Source: Rubrivivax sp.
Lineage (GTDB): Bacteria > Pseudomonadota > Gammaproteobacteria > Burkholderiales > Burkholderiaceae_C
Assembly (NCBI GenBank): GCA_019635285.1
Contig: JAHBZS010000001.1
Span: forward strand, 124,001 to 188,000
Direction of reading: 5' to 3'
DNA: 64,000 bases
Shown: in pieces, positions 16,157-25,894 of the stretch
Numbering within the stretch: the stretch's first letter is position 1
Layout of the letters: every line of letters starts with the position of its first letter
Notes under the pieces: generated by a model
Told to the model about the DNA's origin: nothing
What the model saw: the letters and a program-made list of their open reading frames with translations, nothing else
Database searches by the model: none
Made by a program: the position numbers and the translations under genes

Positions 16157-18486
16157 GCGCCACCGTGCACGCCGTCGGCGCGTCGATTCCGCAGCTGGAG
16201 AGCCACGAGAAGCTCGCCGGCAGCGCCCAGTTCATCGCCGACCTGTCGCGTCCCGGCATGCTGCATGCCGCCATCGTGCAGAGCCCGCATGCGCACGCGC
16301 GCATCCGCGGCTACGATCTGCAGGCCGCGCTGGCGCTGCCCGGCGTGCGCGCCATCGTCACCGGCGACGATCTGGGCGACGGCCACCGCATGGGCGCATT
16401 CATCAAGGACGAACCGGCCTTCGCCAAGGGCAAGGTGCGCTACGTCGGCGAGATCGTCGCTGCGGTCGCCGCGGACACCGAGGCCATCGCGCGCCAGGCG
16501 GCGCGGCTGCTGCGTGTCGACTACGAAGTGCTGCCGTCGGTGGTCGATCCGGAGCAGGCGCTGGCCCCCGGCGCGCCGTGGGTGCATGAGGATGCCGCGT
16601 CCTACGTCAAGGTGTTCGACGCCGGCACGCAGGGCAACCTGTGCTCGCGCACCAGCCTCAGCGAAGGCGATGCCGCTGCCGCGTGGGCGCAGTGCGACGT
16701 GATCGTCGAGCGCAGCTACCGCACGCCCGCGCAGGCCCATCTGTCGCTGGAGCCCTGCGGCGCGCTGGCCGAGGTGGATGCGCAGGGCCGCGTGACGCTG
16801 TGGTCGGCCAACCAGTCGGTGTTCCGCGTGCAGGCCAATGTCTGCGAATCGCTGGGCCTGCCGATGACGCGGCTGCGCTGCCAGACGCCGCGCGTCGGCG
16901 CCGGCTTCGGCAACAAGATGGAAGCGCACGTGCAGCCGGTGCTGGTGCTGCTGGCGCTGAAGGCGCGGCGCACGGTACGGCTGATCCTGTCGCGCGAGGA
17001 AGACTTCGAGACGGTGCGCGCGCGCCACCCCTTCGTGATCCGCATGAAGACCGGCGCCAGGCGCGACGGCCGCTTGCTGGCGCGCGAGGTCGAGCTGCTG
17101 CTCGACGGCGGCGCCTACGGCGACGACAGCCCCGGCGTGCTCGGCTATGCGCTGCTGATGAACTGCGGCCCCTACAACATCCCGCACGTGCATGCGCATG
17201 GCCGCGTCGCCTACACGCACAAGATGCGCTTCGGCGCCTTCCGCGGCTTCGGCGTGCCGCAGGTGACCTTTGCGTCCGAGCAGCAGATCGACGAGATCGC
17301 CACGCAGCTCGGCATGGACCCGCTGGCGCTGCGCCGCCTCAACGCCAAGCGCGGTGCCGACCCGTGGTTCTGCGGCCAGCAGGTGGCCAGCAACGGGCTG
17401 GCGCAGTGCCTGGACATCGTCGAGCGCGAGTCGCGCTGGGCCGAAGCGCGCGCGGCCGAACGCAAGGCCGGCGCGCTCGGCGAGAAGCGCATCGGCTATG
17501 GCATCGCCACCTCGGCGCACATCGGCGGGCTGCTCGCCTCCGGCGCCATCGTGCGCATGCTCGAGGACGGCAGCGTGCTGCTCAACACCGGCGCGGTGGA
17601 CATCGGCCAGGGCAGCAACACGGTGCTCACGCAGATCTGCGCCGAGGCGCTGCAGATCGCGCCTGAGCAGGTGGCCATCGCCAGCCCCGACACCGACGGC
17701 TCGCCCTACAACTGGGGCACCACGGCCAGCCGCGTCACCTACGTCGCCGGGCGCTCGGTTGTGCAGGCGGCGGCCGAGGTGGAAAAGAAGCTCAAGCAGC
17801 ATGCCAGCGAGATGCTGGAATGCGCGGTCGACGACCTGGAGCTGCGTGCCGGCGGGCGGGTGGGCCTGAAGGGCGTGCCCGGGCGCGAGCTGCCCTTCGC
17901 CGCGATCAGCGGCCGCGCGCACTGGGCGGCCGGCGGGCCGATCATCGGCAGCCACAGCTGGGTCTTCGACCAGAAGACCGTGGACCCGAAGCGCGCGGTG
18001 GCCACCGGGCTGCCGTTCCAGCAGATCGGCATCTTCAGCTTCACGGCGCTGGTGGTCGAGGTGGAGGTGGACACGCTGAGCGGCAAGCTGCGCGTGCCGC
18101 GCGCCTGGTCGGCGGTGGACGTGGGCCGCGCCATCAACCCGCAGCTGGTCAGCGGCCAGATCGAAGGCGCGTTCGTGCAGGGCCTGGGTTTTGCGCTGAC
18201 CGAGGAGATGGTCTGGGACGGCGCCAAGCTGGCTAACCCGACGTTGATGGACTACAAGATCCCGACCTTCGCCGAGCTGCCGGAGGAGCTGCGCGCCTAC
18301 ATCGTCGAGAGCCCCGAGCCCAGCGGGCCCTTCGGCGCCAAGAGCGTGGGCGAGATTGGCATGAACGCGGTGGCCGCGGCCATCGCCAACGGCGTGGCGC
18401 ATGCCGTGGGCGTGCGCCCGATGCGGTTGCCGATGACCGGCGAGCGCATCCTCGACGCGCTGCTCGCCGCGGAGGGCGGGGCATGA
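16153..18486 (+). CDS. molybdenum hydroxylase large, molybdopterin-binding subunit (CoxL/XdhA family)
   Basis: Encodes 777 residues: N-terminal aldehyde-oxidase-type domain (EKLAGSAQFIADLSRPGMLHA), then the molybdopterin domains with GAGFGNK, GAFRGFG (361-367), DIGQGSNTVLTQI and the C-terminal SVGEIGMNAVAAA whose E734 corresponds to the catalytic Glu of xanthine oxidase-type enzymes. It hydroxylates an aromatic N-heterocycle or aldehyde with water as oxygen donor. The active-site loop GAFRGFG lacks the CoxL-type cysteine (AYRCSFR), so CO oxidation is unlikely. The context of a NicX-like dioxygenase favours a pyridine-carboxylate substrate. Confidence 0.92.
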   Translation: MSATVHAVGASIPQLESHEKLAGSAQFIADLSRPGMLHAAIVQSPHAHARIRGYDLQAALALPGVRAIVTGDDLGDGHRMGAFIKDEPAFAKGKVRYVGEIVAAVAADTEAIARQAARLLRVDYEVLPSVVDPEQALAPGAPWVHEDAASYVKVFDAGTQGNLCSRTSLSEGDAAAAWAQCDVIVERSYRTPAQAHLSLEPCGALAEVDAQGRVTLWSANQSVFRVQANVCESLGLPMTRLRCQTPRVGAGFGNKMEAHVQPVLVLLALKARRTVRLILSREEDFETVRARHPFVIRMKTGARRDGRLLAREVELLLDGGAYGDDSPGVLGYALLMNCGPYNIPHVHAHGRVAYTHKMRFGAFRGFGVPQVTFASEQQIDEIATQLGMDPLALRRLNAKRGADPWFCGQQVASNGLAQCLDIVERESRWAEARAAERKAGALGEKRIGYGIATSAHIGGLLASGAIVRMLEDGSVLLNTGAVDIGQGSNTVLTQICAEALQIAPEQVAIASPDTDGSPYNWGTTASRVTYVAGRSVVQAAAEVEKKLKQHASEMLECAVDDLELRAGGRVGLKGVPGRELPFAAISGRAHWAAGGPIIGSHSWVFDQKTVDPKRAVATGLPFQQIGIFSFTALVVEVEVDTLSGKLRVPRAWSAVDVGRAINPQLVSGQIEGAFVQGLGFALTEEMVWDGAKLANPTLMDYKIPTFAELPEELRAYIVESPEPSGPFGAKSVGEIGMNAVAAAIANGVAHAVGVRPMRLPMTGERILDALLAAEGGA

Positions 18487-18544
18487 GCGCGCCGGGCCGC
18501 TTCCGCGCGCGGATGCCGGGGCGCGTCGGCGCGGAGCTTGCCCT

Positions 18545-19417
18545 GTGAACCTGCAGCGCTATGCGGCGCAGGAGCCGCTGTCGCCGCTGGGCGCGGCCTA
18601 TGCCGAACAGGTGCTGGCGCGCGGTGCCGGCGTGCGCGGCATCGAGGTCGATCTGGGCGGCGATGCCTACCGCACGCTCACCGTGTTCCCCGCGGCCCGG
18701 CCGACCGGCGACGTGCTGGTGTTCTTCCATGGCGGCGGCTGGACCAGCGGCTACAAGGAGTGGATGTTCTTCATGGCGCCGGCGCTGACGGCGCGCGGCG
18801 TCACCTTCGTCAGTGCCGGCTACCGGCTGGCACCGCAGCATGTGTTTCCCGTCGGTTTCGACGACGCGGCCGACGCGCTGGCCTGGGTGCTGCAGCACAT
18901 CGCCGCGCACGGCGGCGATGCGCGGCGCGTCTTCGTCGGCGGGCATTCCTCCGGCGCGCACTATGCGGCGCTGCTGGGCATGACCGGCGGCTGGCGCGCG
19001 CCGCGCGGCCTGGGTGCGCAGCCCCTGGCCGGCTGCCTGCCGGTCTCGGGCACCTACCGCTTCGGCGAAGGCAGCGGGCTGTCGGTGCGGCCGCGCTTCC
19101 TGGGGCCGGTGGCGGACGGCCGGGCCGAGATCGCCGCTGCGCCGCTGGCGCAGCTCGATGCGCAGGCCTGCCCGCCGTGCCTGCTCAGCTGGGGCAGCCG
19201 CGACTTCCCGCACCTGGCGCGGCAGTCCGAGCAGATGGCCGCGGCGCTGCAGGCGGCCCGCGTGGCGACGCGCAGCCTGGTGCTCGACGGATGCGACCAC
19301 TTCCAGGCGAGCCTCGCCTGCGGTGATGCGGACGGCCCGTGGGTCGGCCCGGCGGTGGCATGGATGCGGCAACAACAGGGCGCGGCGCGCCCATCACCAG
19401 AAGGAGAAGTGCAATGA
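18545..19417 (+). CDS. alpha/beta hydrolase, arylformamidase/esterase-like
   Basis: A 290-residue alpha/beta hydrolase with oxyanion motif HGGGW, nucleophile elbow GHSSGAH, a possible acid in GSRDFPH and catalytic His in GCDHFQA. The pattern resembles the kynurenine formamidase/carboxylesterase group rather than lipases. It starts with GTG preceded by GGAG, 58 bp after the hydroxylase large subunit, and overlaps the next gene by 4 bp. In a pathway producing N-formylmaleamate it is a candidate deformylase; an esterase role cannot be excluded. Confidence 0.82.
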   Translation: MNLQRYAAQEPLSPLGAAYAEQVLARGAGVRGIEVDLGGDAYRTLTVFPAARPTGDVLVFFHGGGWTSGYKEWMFFMAPALTARGVTFVSAGYRLAPQHVFPVGFDDAADALAWVLQHIAAHGGDARRVFVGGHSSGAHYAALLGMTGGWRAPRGLGAQPLAGCLPVSGTYRFGEGSGLSVRPRFLGPVADGRAEIAAAPLAQLDAQACPPCLLSWGSRDFPHLARQSEQMAAALQAARVATRSLVLDGCDHFQASLACGDADGPWVGPAVAWMRQQQGAARPSPEGEVQ

Positions 19418-20613
19418 AGCTCAAGGCAACGGGTCGGCGCGTCGTCATCGCGGGCATCGCCGCGGCATGGCTGGGGTTGGGCAGCGGCGCGTCGTTCGCG
19501 CAGGCGGACAAGCCGCTGCGCATCGGCTTCTCGATGGCACGCACCGGCATGCTGGCCAACGCCACGCCCTCGCAGATGAACACCTACGAACTGTGGCGCG
19601 AGCAGGTCAACGCACAGGGCGGCATGAACGTCGGCGGCACCAAGCGCAAGGTCGAGTTCGTGACCTACGACGACCAGAGCAAGCCCGAGCAGGCCGTGCG
19701 CATCTACGAGAAGCTGATCACCGACGACAAGGTGGACCTGCTGCTCGCGCCCTGGGGCACGCCTTTCCACATCGCCATTGCGCCGGTGCTGGAGAAATAC
19801 AAGTTCCCGGTGGTCGGCAACACCGCCGCATCGGTGGCGCTGCGCCAGGTGAAGCCGGGCTACATCTGGTTCACCACCTCGGCCATCCCCGACCGCATCG
19901 GCAGCGAGCTGACGGCGATGCTCAAGCAGCAGAACGTCAAGTCCGTGGCGGTGCTGTCGAACGTGCTGCCCTTCACCAAGGAGATCAAGAACTTCGTCGA
20001 GCCGGAGCTGAAGAAGGCCGGCATCGACATCAAGGTCTCCACCGAGTACCCGCCGGACATCAAGGACATGACCGCCGCGCTGACGCAGGTGAAGCAGGCC
20101 AACGTGGATGCGGTGCTGGCGCTGGCCTATCCGGGCGATTCGGTGCTGTATGCCAAGCAGGCCAAGGAACTGGGGTTGAACCAGCCCTTCCAGTTCATCG
20201 CCATCGGGCCCAGCGACGCCTTTTTCCCCAAGGCCGTGGGGGCGGCGTCGGCCGACGGCGTGGTGACCATCGCGCACTGGTCGCCGCGGCCTGAATGGAA
20301 GGGCTCGCAGGCCTTCTACGACAGCTACGTCAAGAAGTTCGGCGAAGACCCGGACTACCTGAACTCGGCGCTGGCCTGGATGTCGCTGGAGATCCTGGAG
20401 ACGGCGGTGGCCAAGAACGGCCTGGACAAGGAGAAGATCCGCGCCACCATCGCCAGCGACACCTTCGACACCATCAACGGCAAGGTCAAGTTCGAGGGCG
20501 TGCAGAACGTCATCACGCCCACTGCCTTCGTGCAGTACCAGAAGGGCAAGCTGCAGATCGTCTGGCCGGCGAGCATCGCCACGGGCAAGTTCGAGCCGAA
20601 GAAGGGCTGGTAG
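19414..20613 (+). CDS. branched-chain-type ABC transporter substrate-binding protein
   Basis: A 399-residue periplasmic protein: signal peptide to about residue 31 (cleavage near SFAQA), then the type I binding fold (LRIGFSMARTGMLANATPSQMNTYELW, VEFVTYDDQSKPEQAVRIYEKLI, LLLAPWGTPFHIAIAPVLEKYKFPVVGNTAAS). AAGGAGAA precedes the ATG, which overlaps the hydrolase stop. Followed at once by livH-, livM-, livG- and livF-like genes, it supplies the ligand specificity of that importer, probably an aromatic or heteroaromatic acid rather than leucine given the operon. Confidence 0.9.
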   Translation: MKLKATGRRVVIAGIAAAWLGLGSGASFAQADKPLRIGFSMARTGMLANATPSQMNTYELWREQVNAQGGMNVGGTKRKVEFVTYDDQSKPEQAVRIYEKLITDDKVDLLLAPWGTPFHIAIAPVLEKYKFPVVGNTAASVALRQVKPGYIWFTTSAIPDRIGSELTAMLKQQNVKSVAVLSNVLPFTKEIKNFVEPELKKAGIDIKVSTEYPPDIKDMTAALTQVKQANVDAVLALAYPGDSVLYAKQAKELGLNQPFQFIAIGPSDAFFPKAVGAASADGVVTIAHWSPRPEWKGSQAFYDSYVKKFGEDPDYLNSALAWMSLEILETAVAKNGLDKEKIRATIASDTFDTINGKVKFEGVQNVITPTAFVQYQKGKLQIVWPASIATGKFEPKKGW

Positions 20614-20631
20614 CTGCAGGCGGGTGAGCCG

Positions 20632-21531
20632 GTGATCGACACGCTGCTGTCGGGCCAGCTGCTGTTCTCGGCGCTGGTCACCGGCTCGCTCTATGCGCTG
20701 GTGGCCCTGGGCCTGAACCTGGTCTACGGCACGATGCGCATGCTCAATGTCGCCCACGGCGACCTGGTCATGCTGGGTGCCTATGGCGCGTACTGGGCGT
20801 TCACGCTGGCTGGCCTGTCGCCGCTGCTGGCCGCGCCGCTGGTCGCCGCGGCCGGCGCGGCCTTCGGGCTGGCGCTGTACCGCGGCCTGTTCCGCGGCCT
20901 GCTGGCCAAGGTCACGCCGGCCACCGCCGGCAAGCTGGAGGGCAACTCCCTGCTGCTGTTCTTCGGCCTGTCGATCCTGATGCAGAACATCGCGGCGCTG
21001 GCCTTCACGCCCAACAGCCGCGCCTATGCGGCGCTGGACCACGTCTACCGCGTCGGCGGCGTGTCGATGACGGCCAACCGCCTGGCCGTGCTGCTGGTGG
21101 CCGGTGGCGTCTGCGTGGCGGCGGCCGTGTTCCTGTCGCGGCATGTCGCCGGGCTGGCCATGCGCGCGGTCATCGAACGGCGCGAGGCCGCGGCGGTGGT
21201 CGGCGTGGACGTCGACCGCGTGCAGCGCCTGAGCTTCATGGTCGGCTTCGGCACCGCGGCGCTGGCCGGCGTGCTGATGTCGATACTGGAGCAGTTCTCG
21301 CCGTTCTCGGGCTTCCCGTTCACCATCGCCGGCTTCATCGTCATCATCCTCGGCGGCCTGGGCAACATCACGGGCGGCCTGCTGGCCGCGCTGCTGCTGG
21401 GCGTGATCGAGACCTACGGCGTGGCGCTGACCTCGGCCAACCTGCGCTCGGTGCTGCTGTACGGCAGCTTCGTCGTCGCGCTGCTGGTGTTTCCCAACGG
21501 GCTGCTGGCCCGGCGCCTGGTGGCCCGCTGA
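20632..21531 (+). CDS. branched-chain-type ABC transporter permease (LivH-like)
   Basis: A 299-residue inner-membrane permease with about eight hydrophobic helices. LivH landmarks are the N-terminal SLYALVALGLNLVYGTMRMLNVAHGDLVMLGAY and the C-terminal GFIVIILGGLGNITGGLLAALLLGVIE. The start is a GTG at 20632. It lies 18 bp after the binding-protein gene and 1 bp before livM, so it belongs to the same transcript and forms half of the translocation channel. Confidence 0.92.
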   Translation: MIDTLLSGQLLFSALVTGSLYALVALGLNLVYGTMRMLNVAHGDLVMLGAYGAYWAFTLAGLSPLLAAPLVAAAGAAFGLALYRGLFRGLLAKVTPATAGKLEGNSLLLFFGLSILMQNIAALAFTPNSRAYAALDHVYRVGGVSMTANRLAVLLVAGGVCVAAAVFLSRHVAGLAMRAVIERREAAAVVGVDVDRVQRLSFMVGFGTAALAGVLMSILEQFSPFSGFPFTIAGFIVIILGGLGNITGGLLAALLLGVIETYGVALTSANLRSVLLYGSFVVALLVFPNGLLARRLVAR

Positions 21532-21532
21532 C

Positions 21533-22435
21533 ATGTTTGCGGCCCTCGCGCTCGTCGGTGCGGCGCTGGTGGCGCTGCTGCCGTGGTTCGGCAACGAGTA
21601 TTTCGTCGGCGTCGGCCTGACCGTGCTGATGTGGCTGGCGCTGACGCCCAGCTGGTGCGTGCTGTCGCGCCTGACCGGCTATGTCTCGCTGGGCCACGTG
21701 GTGTTCTACGGCCTGGGCGCCTACCTGGTGGTCATCACCTGGCAGCAACTGCCGCTGTGGGCCGCCATCCCGCTGGCCGGCGTGCTGGCGGCGGGCTTCG
21801 CGGCACTGGTCGGCGGGCCGGCGCTGCGCGTGCGCGGGCCGTACTTCGTGATCCTGACCTTCGGCTTGGCCGAGCTGGTCAAGTTCAGCATCATGGCGGC
21901 CGAGTCGGCGATGGGCACGGCGGCGCGCATCCTGTTCGGCGCCCCCGACCTGCTGGCGGTGTACTGGATGATGGCCGCGCTGGCGCTGGCCGCGCTGCTG
22001 CTGCTGAGCTGGGTGTCGGGCAGCCGCTTCGGCCACGGCCTGCGCTCGCTGCGCGAAAACGAGGAGGCGGCCGAAACCCTGGGCGTGCCGGTGGCGCGCT
22101 ACAAGCTCATCGCCTTCGTGCTGTCGGCGGCGATCCCCGGCATGGTGGGTGCGGTGATGGCGCTGCGCTCCACCTACTTCGTCGTCGGCCAGGTCTTCGA
22201 CCCGATGGTCTCGGTCACGGTGATCGCCATGGCGCTGCTCGGCGGCGGCGACAACGCGCGCGGCCCGGTGCTGGGGGTGCTGTTCCTGGCGCTGCTGTCC
22301 GAACTGCTGTGGGCGCAGGCGCCGCTGCTGTACATGATCCTGCTGGGTGCGATCCTGGTGGTGTTCGTGCTGCTGGTGCCCGATGGGCTGTTCGGCCTGC
22401 TGCAGCGCTGGCGCGGCAAGGAGGCCGTGCGATGA
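21533..22435 (+). CDS. branched-chain-type ABC transporter permease (LivM-like)
   Basis: A 300-residue permease with the LivM pattern: LTGYVSLGHVVFYGLGAYLVV, GPYFVILTFGLAELVKF, the cytoplasmic EAA-like loop GLRSLRENEEAAETLGVPVARYKLIAFVLSAAIPGMVGAVMAL, and the final helices. It partners LivH in the membrane. The ATG is 1 bp after the livH stop. A 55-bp GC-rich spacer follows before livG. Confidence 0.92.
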   Translation: MFAALALVGAALVALLPWFGNEYFVGVGLTVLMWLALTPSWCVLSRLTGYVSLGHVVFYGLGAYLVVITWQQLPLWAAIPLAGVLAAGFAALVGGPALRVRGPYFVILTFGLAELVKFSIMAAESAMGTAARILFGAPDLLAVYWMMAALALAALLLLSWVSGSRFGHGLRSLRENEEAAETLGVPVARYKLIAFVLSAAIPGMVGAVMALRSTYFVVGQVFDPMVSVTVIAMALLGGGDNARGPVLGVLFLALLSELLWAQAPLLYMILLGAILVVFVLLVPDGLFGLLQRWRGKEAVR

Positions 22436-22490
22436 GCGCCCGGCGTCGTTCCGCGGCGCTCGCGGGGCGCGCCGGGCGGAGGGCCGCCCG

Positions 22491-23222
22491 GTGAGCGCAC
22501 TGTTGGAGGTCGAGTCCCTGAGCAAGAAGTTCGGCGGCCTGACCGCGCTGTCCGACCTGAGCTTCCAGGTGCCGGCCGGCGCCATCGTCGGCGTGATGGG
22601 TGCCAACGGCGCCGGCAAGACCACGCTCTTCAGCCTGATCGCCGGCAACACCCAGCCCAGCCACGGCGACATCCGCTTCGACGGGCGCTCGATCGTCGGC
22701 CTGAGCCCGGACCGCGTGTGCCGCCTGGGCGTGGCGCGCACCTTCCAGATCGTCAAGCCCTTTCCGGCGATGACGGTGCGCGAGAACCTGCGCACCGCGG
22801 CGATGTTCGGCCATGCCCAGCTGCACACCCGCGAGGCGGCCGATGCGGCCACGCAGTCGGTGCTGGAGGAGGTGGGCCTGGCGGCAGACGCCGAGCGCCC
22901 GGCATCGGCGCTGACGCTGTCGGGCCAGAAGCGGCTGGAGATCGCGCGTGCGGTGGCCACCGGCGGGCGGCTGGTGATGCTCGACGAGGTGATGGCCGGC
23001 CTCACCCCCACCGAAGTGGCGCAGATGCTGCAGACCGTGCGCCAGCTGCATGCGGGCCGCGGGCTGACGCTGCTGGTCATCGAGCACGTGATGCGGGCGC
23101 TGATGGAACTGTGCGAGCGCATCGTCGTGCTGCACCACGGCCAGCTGATCGCCGAAGGCACGCCCGAGCAGATCGGGCGCGATGCGCAGGTGCATGCGGT
23201 GTACTTCGGGGGCGTCGCTTGA
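22491..23222 (+). CDS. branched-chain-type ABC transporter ATP-binding protein (LivG-like)
   Basis: A 243-residue ATPase: Walker A GANGAGKTT, LivG-type PDRVCRLGVARTFQIVKPFPAMTVREN, signature LSGQKRLEIARAVA (first residue of the usual LSGG is conserved, then GQ), Walker B RLVMLDEVMAGL, and the switch His in VIEHVMRAL. The start is a GTG with GGAGGG upstream. LivG and LivF form the nucleotide-binding pair of the importer. Confidence 0.92.
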   Translation: MSALLEVESLSKKFGGLTALSDLSFQVPAGAIVGVMGANGAGKTTLFSLIAGNTQPSHGDIRFDGRSIVGLSPDRVCRLGVARTFQIVKPFPAMTVRENLRTAAMFGHAQLHTREAADAATQSVLEEVGLAADAERPASALTLSGQKRLEIARAVATGGRLVMLDEVMAGLTPTEVAQMLQTVRQLHAGRGLTLLVIEHVMRALMELCERIVVLHHGQLIAEGTPEQIGRDAQVHAVYFGGVA

Positions 23223-23233
23223 GCGCCGGCGCG

Positions 23234-23938
<705 letters not shown>

Positions 23939-23943
23939 CCCCC

Positions 23944-24777
23944 ATGCACACACCCTACCTGGTTCCCGGCACGCCGCGCCTGGCCTGCGACCTGGCCGGC
24001 CACGGCCCGTTGGCCCTGTTCATGCACGGCATCGGCGGCAATCGCACCAACTGGCGGGCCAACCTGCCGGCCTTCGCGCCGCACTTCGCCTGCGCAGCGT
24101 GGGACGCGCGCGGCTACGGCGCCAGCGACGACTACGACGGCGAGCTGGCCTTCGACGACTTCGTCGCCGACCTGCTGCGCGTGCTCGACCATTTCGGCGT
24201 CGCCCGCGCGCACCTGGTGGGCTTGTCGATGGGCGGGCGCATCGCCATGCGCTGCGCGCTGCTGCACCCCGAGCGCGTGGCCACGCTGACCCTGCTGGAC
24301 ACGCACGAAGGCTTCGAGGCCTTCACCCCGCAGCAGCGGCGCGACTTCGTCGACAGCCGTCGTGCCCCGCTGCTGGCCGGCAAGGAGCCGATCGATATCG
24401 CGGAACCGGTGGCGCGCTCGCTGGTCAGCCCCAACGCCAGACCCGAACACCTGCAGCAGCTGGTGGACAGCATCGCCGCGCTGCACAAGCTCAGCTACAT
24501 CAAGTCGCTGCAGGCCACGGTGGCGCAGGTCAGCCTGGGCGACATCCGTCAGATCCGCGCGCCGGCGCACTTCGTCGTCGGCGGCGAGGACCGGCTGACG
24601 CCGGTGGCGATGCACCGCGAGATGGCCGCCAAGCTGGGCGGCGCGCCGCTGACCGTGCTGCCGGGCGCCGGCCACCTGAGCAACATCGAGGATGCCGCCG
24701 GCTTCAATGCCGCCGCGTTGGCGTGGCTGCAGCCGCGCGCCGCGCTGGCCGATGCGCCGCAGCGCTGGCCGCTCTGA
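23944..24777 (+). CDS. alpha/beta hydrolase (3-oxoadipate enol-lactonase/deformylase-like)
   Basis: A 277-residue hydrolase of the classical MhpC/PcaD group: HGIGGNRTNW oxyanion region, WDARGYGASDDYDG, nucleophile elbow GLSMGGR, acid in GGEDRLTP, and catalytic His in GAGHLSNIED. It resembles enol-lactone hydrolases and N-formylmaleamate deformylases (NicD/PicE are of this fold). As last gene of the NicX-like operon it is the best deformylase candidate, alongside the hydrolase at 18545. The product of that step would be maleamate plus formate. Confidence 0.85.
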   Translation: MHTPYLVPGTPRLACDLAGHGPLALFMHGIGGNRTNWRANLPAFAPHFACAAWDARGYGASDDYDGELAFDDFVADLLRVLDHFGVARAHLVGLSMGGRIAMRCALLHPERVATLTLLDTHEGFEAFTPQQRRDFVDSRRAPLLAGKEPIDIAEPVARSLVSPNARPEHLQQLVDSIAALHKLSYIKSLQATVAQVSLGDIRQIRAPAHFVVGGEDRLTPVAMHREMAAKLGGAPLTVLPGAGHLSNIEDAAGFNAAALAWLQPRAALADAPQRWPL

Positions 24778-24791
24778 GGGAGCGGCCGGGC

Positions 24792-25073
24792 CTACGCCGC
24801 GCCGCGCGGCCCGAAGCGTGCCAGGCTGCGCTGGCGGGCGCGTTCGGCCTCCGCCTCGCGCGTGCGCGGCGGCGCGTGGGTGACCAGCGAGGCGATCAGC
24901 GTGCGCGCGGACGCAGCCACCTCTTCGACGGCGCGGTCGAAGGCCTCGCGGTTGGCTTGCGACGGCACGTTGAAGCCGCTCAGCTTGCGCACGAACTGCA
25001 GTGACGCGTCACGGATCTCCAGCTCGGTGGCAGGCGGTTCGAAGTTGAACAGGGTGCGGATGTTGCGGCACAT
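24792..25073 (-). CDS. DUF2277 family protein
   Basis: A 93-residue protein with the strongly conserved DUF2277 N-terminus MCRNIRTLFNFEPPATELEI and FVRKLSGFNVPSQANREAFDRAVEEVA. The C-terminus is basic (EAEAERARQRSLARFG). The frame is open further upstream but the family start and a GGAG element point to the ATG at 25073. It converges with the catabolic operon. The family is widespread and uncharacterised; small size and conserved Cys2 are its only obvious features. Confidence 0.85.
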   Translation of the reverse strand: MCRNIRTLFNFEPPATELEIRDASLQFVRKLSGFNVPSQANREAFDRAVEEVAASARTLIASLVTHAPPRTREAEAERARQRSLARFGPRGAA

Positions 25074-25290
25074 CGGGAGGCTCCGGCGCGAGGGGCAGGG
25101 TGTGGCGGCATTGTCCGCCCCGCTGGGGCCGGGCGCGGCGGCGCGCCCCTGCAGCAAGAAGGCGCAAGTCCGGCAGCCACTCGATCCGCCAGATCTACGG
25201 CATGAGCCGAAGGACATGTTCGCCGGCTCGCGCCGGCTGGCGATTTACGGTTCGGCGCTGCTTGGCGCCTGAGGGCCGGGCGGTGACGGC

Positions 25291-25873
25291 ATGGCGAGCG
25301 CGATGTCACCGCCGCTGGTGCGATCGTTCATCGTGCTGGGGCCGCGCCGGCCTGACGCCGGTCAGCAGCGCGCTGGTGCGTGCGCTGCGCGCACTGGGCG
25401 TGCGCGCGGTGGGCATGAAGCCGGTGGCACGCGGCCGCATCGGCGCGGGGGGCACCTGGCTCAGCGAGGAACTGCGGCAGCTGGCTTCGGCCAGCGCCTT
25501 CGGCCTGCCGTTGCGCGCGCTCTGCGGCGCACTGCGCACGCAGGACTCGGACGCACCGCCCGACCTGCACACGGTGGTCGACACCTTCCGTGCGCTGGCC
25601 ACCTGGGCGGACGCGGTGGGGGTGGACGGCGCCGATGGCGCGAACTTCGACGGCCTGGCACTGGCACGGGCACTGCAGCTGCCCTTCGTCGACGTGGCCG
25701 GCGAGGGCGACGACGGCGTCAACGCCAGAACGCTGGTCCGCGGCGGTCTGGAATGCGCGGGCTGGCTCGGCGAGCGGCACGCCGCGATGCCGGGCGAGTG
25801 GCTGGGCCGCGATGCCGCGCATGGGTCGCTGCACGGGCAGCGCATGCCCAAGGCGCTGGCCCTGCGTGCCTGA
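25291..25873 (+). pseudogene. decayed dethiobiotin synthetase (bioD)-like gene
   Basis: Two frames together read like BioD: SFIVLG in one frame, then after a one-base shift near 25340-25355 LTPVSSALVRALRALGVRAVGMKPVARG, equivalent to the post-P-loop helix and KPV motif. Later VDGADGANFDGLALARALQLPFVDVAG matches the BioD VEGAGG...A..LGLPVVLV region, and NARTLVRGGLECAGWL matches its NH-AL..AI...GL..AGWV region. The P-loop itself (GTDTGVGKT) is gone, so ATP binding is lost. It lies next to an IS256 element. A real biotin-synthesis gene is not expected here. Identification is by eye and moderate. Confidence 0.45.
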
Positions 25874-25894
25874 GCCCCCCACGGCGCGGCCAGG

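Noticed and set aside
16153-18486. Aerobic CO dehydrogenase large subunit
   Set aside because: The active-site loop is GAFRGFG rather than the cysteine-containing AYRCSFR loop, and the neighbours fit an N-heterocycle pathway.
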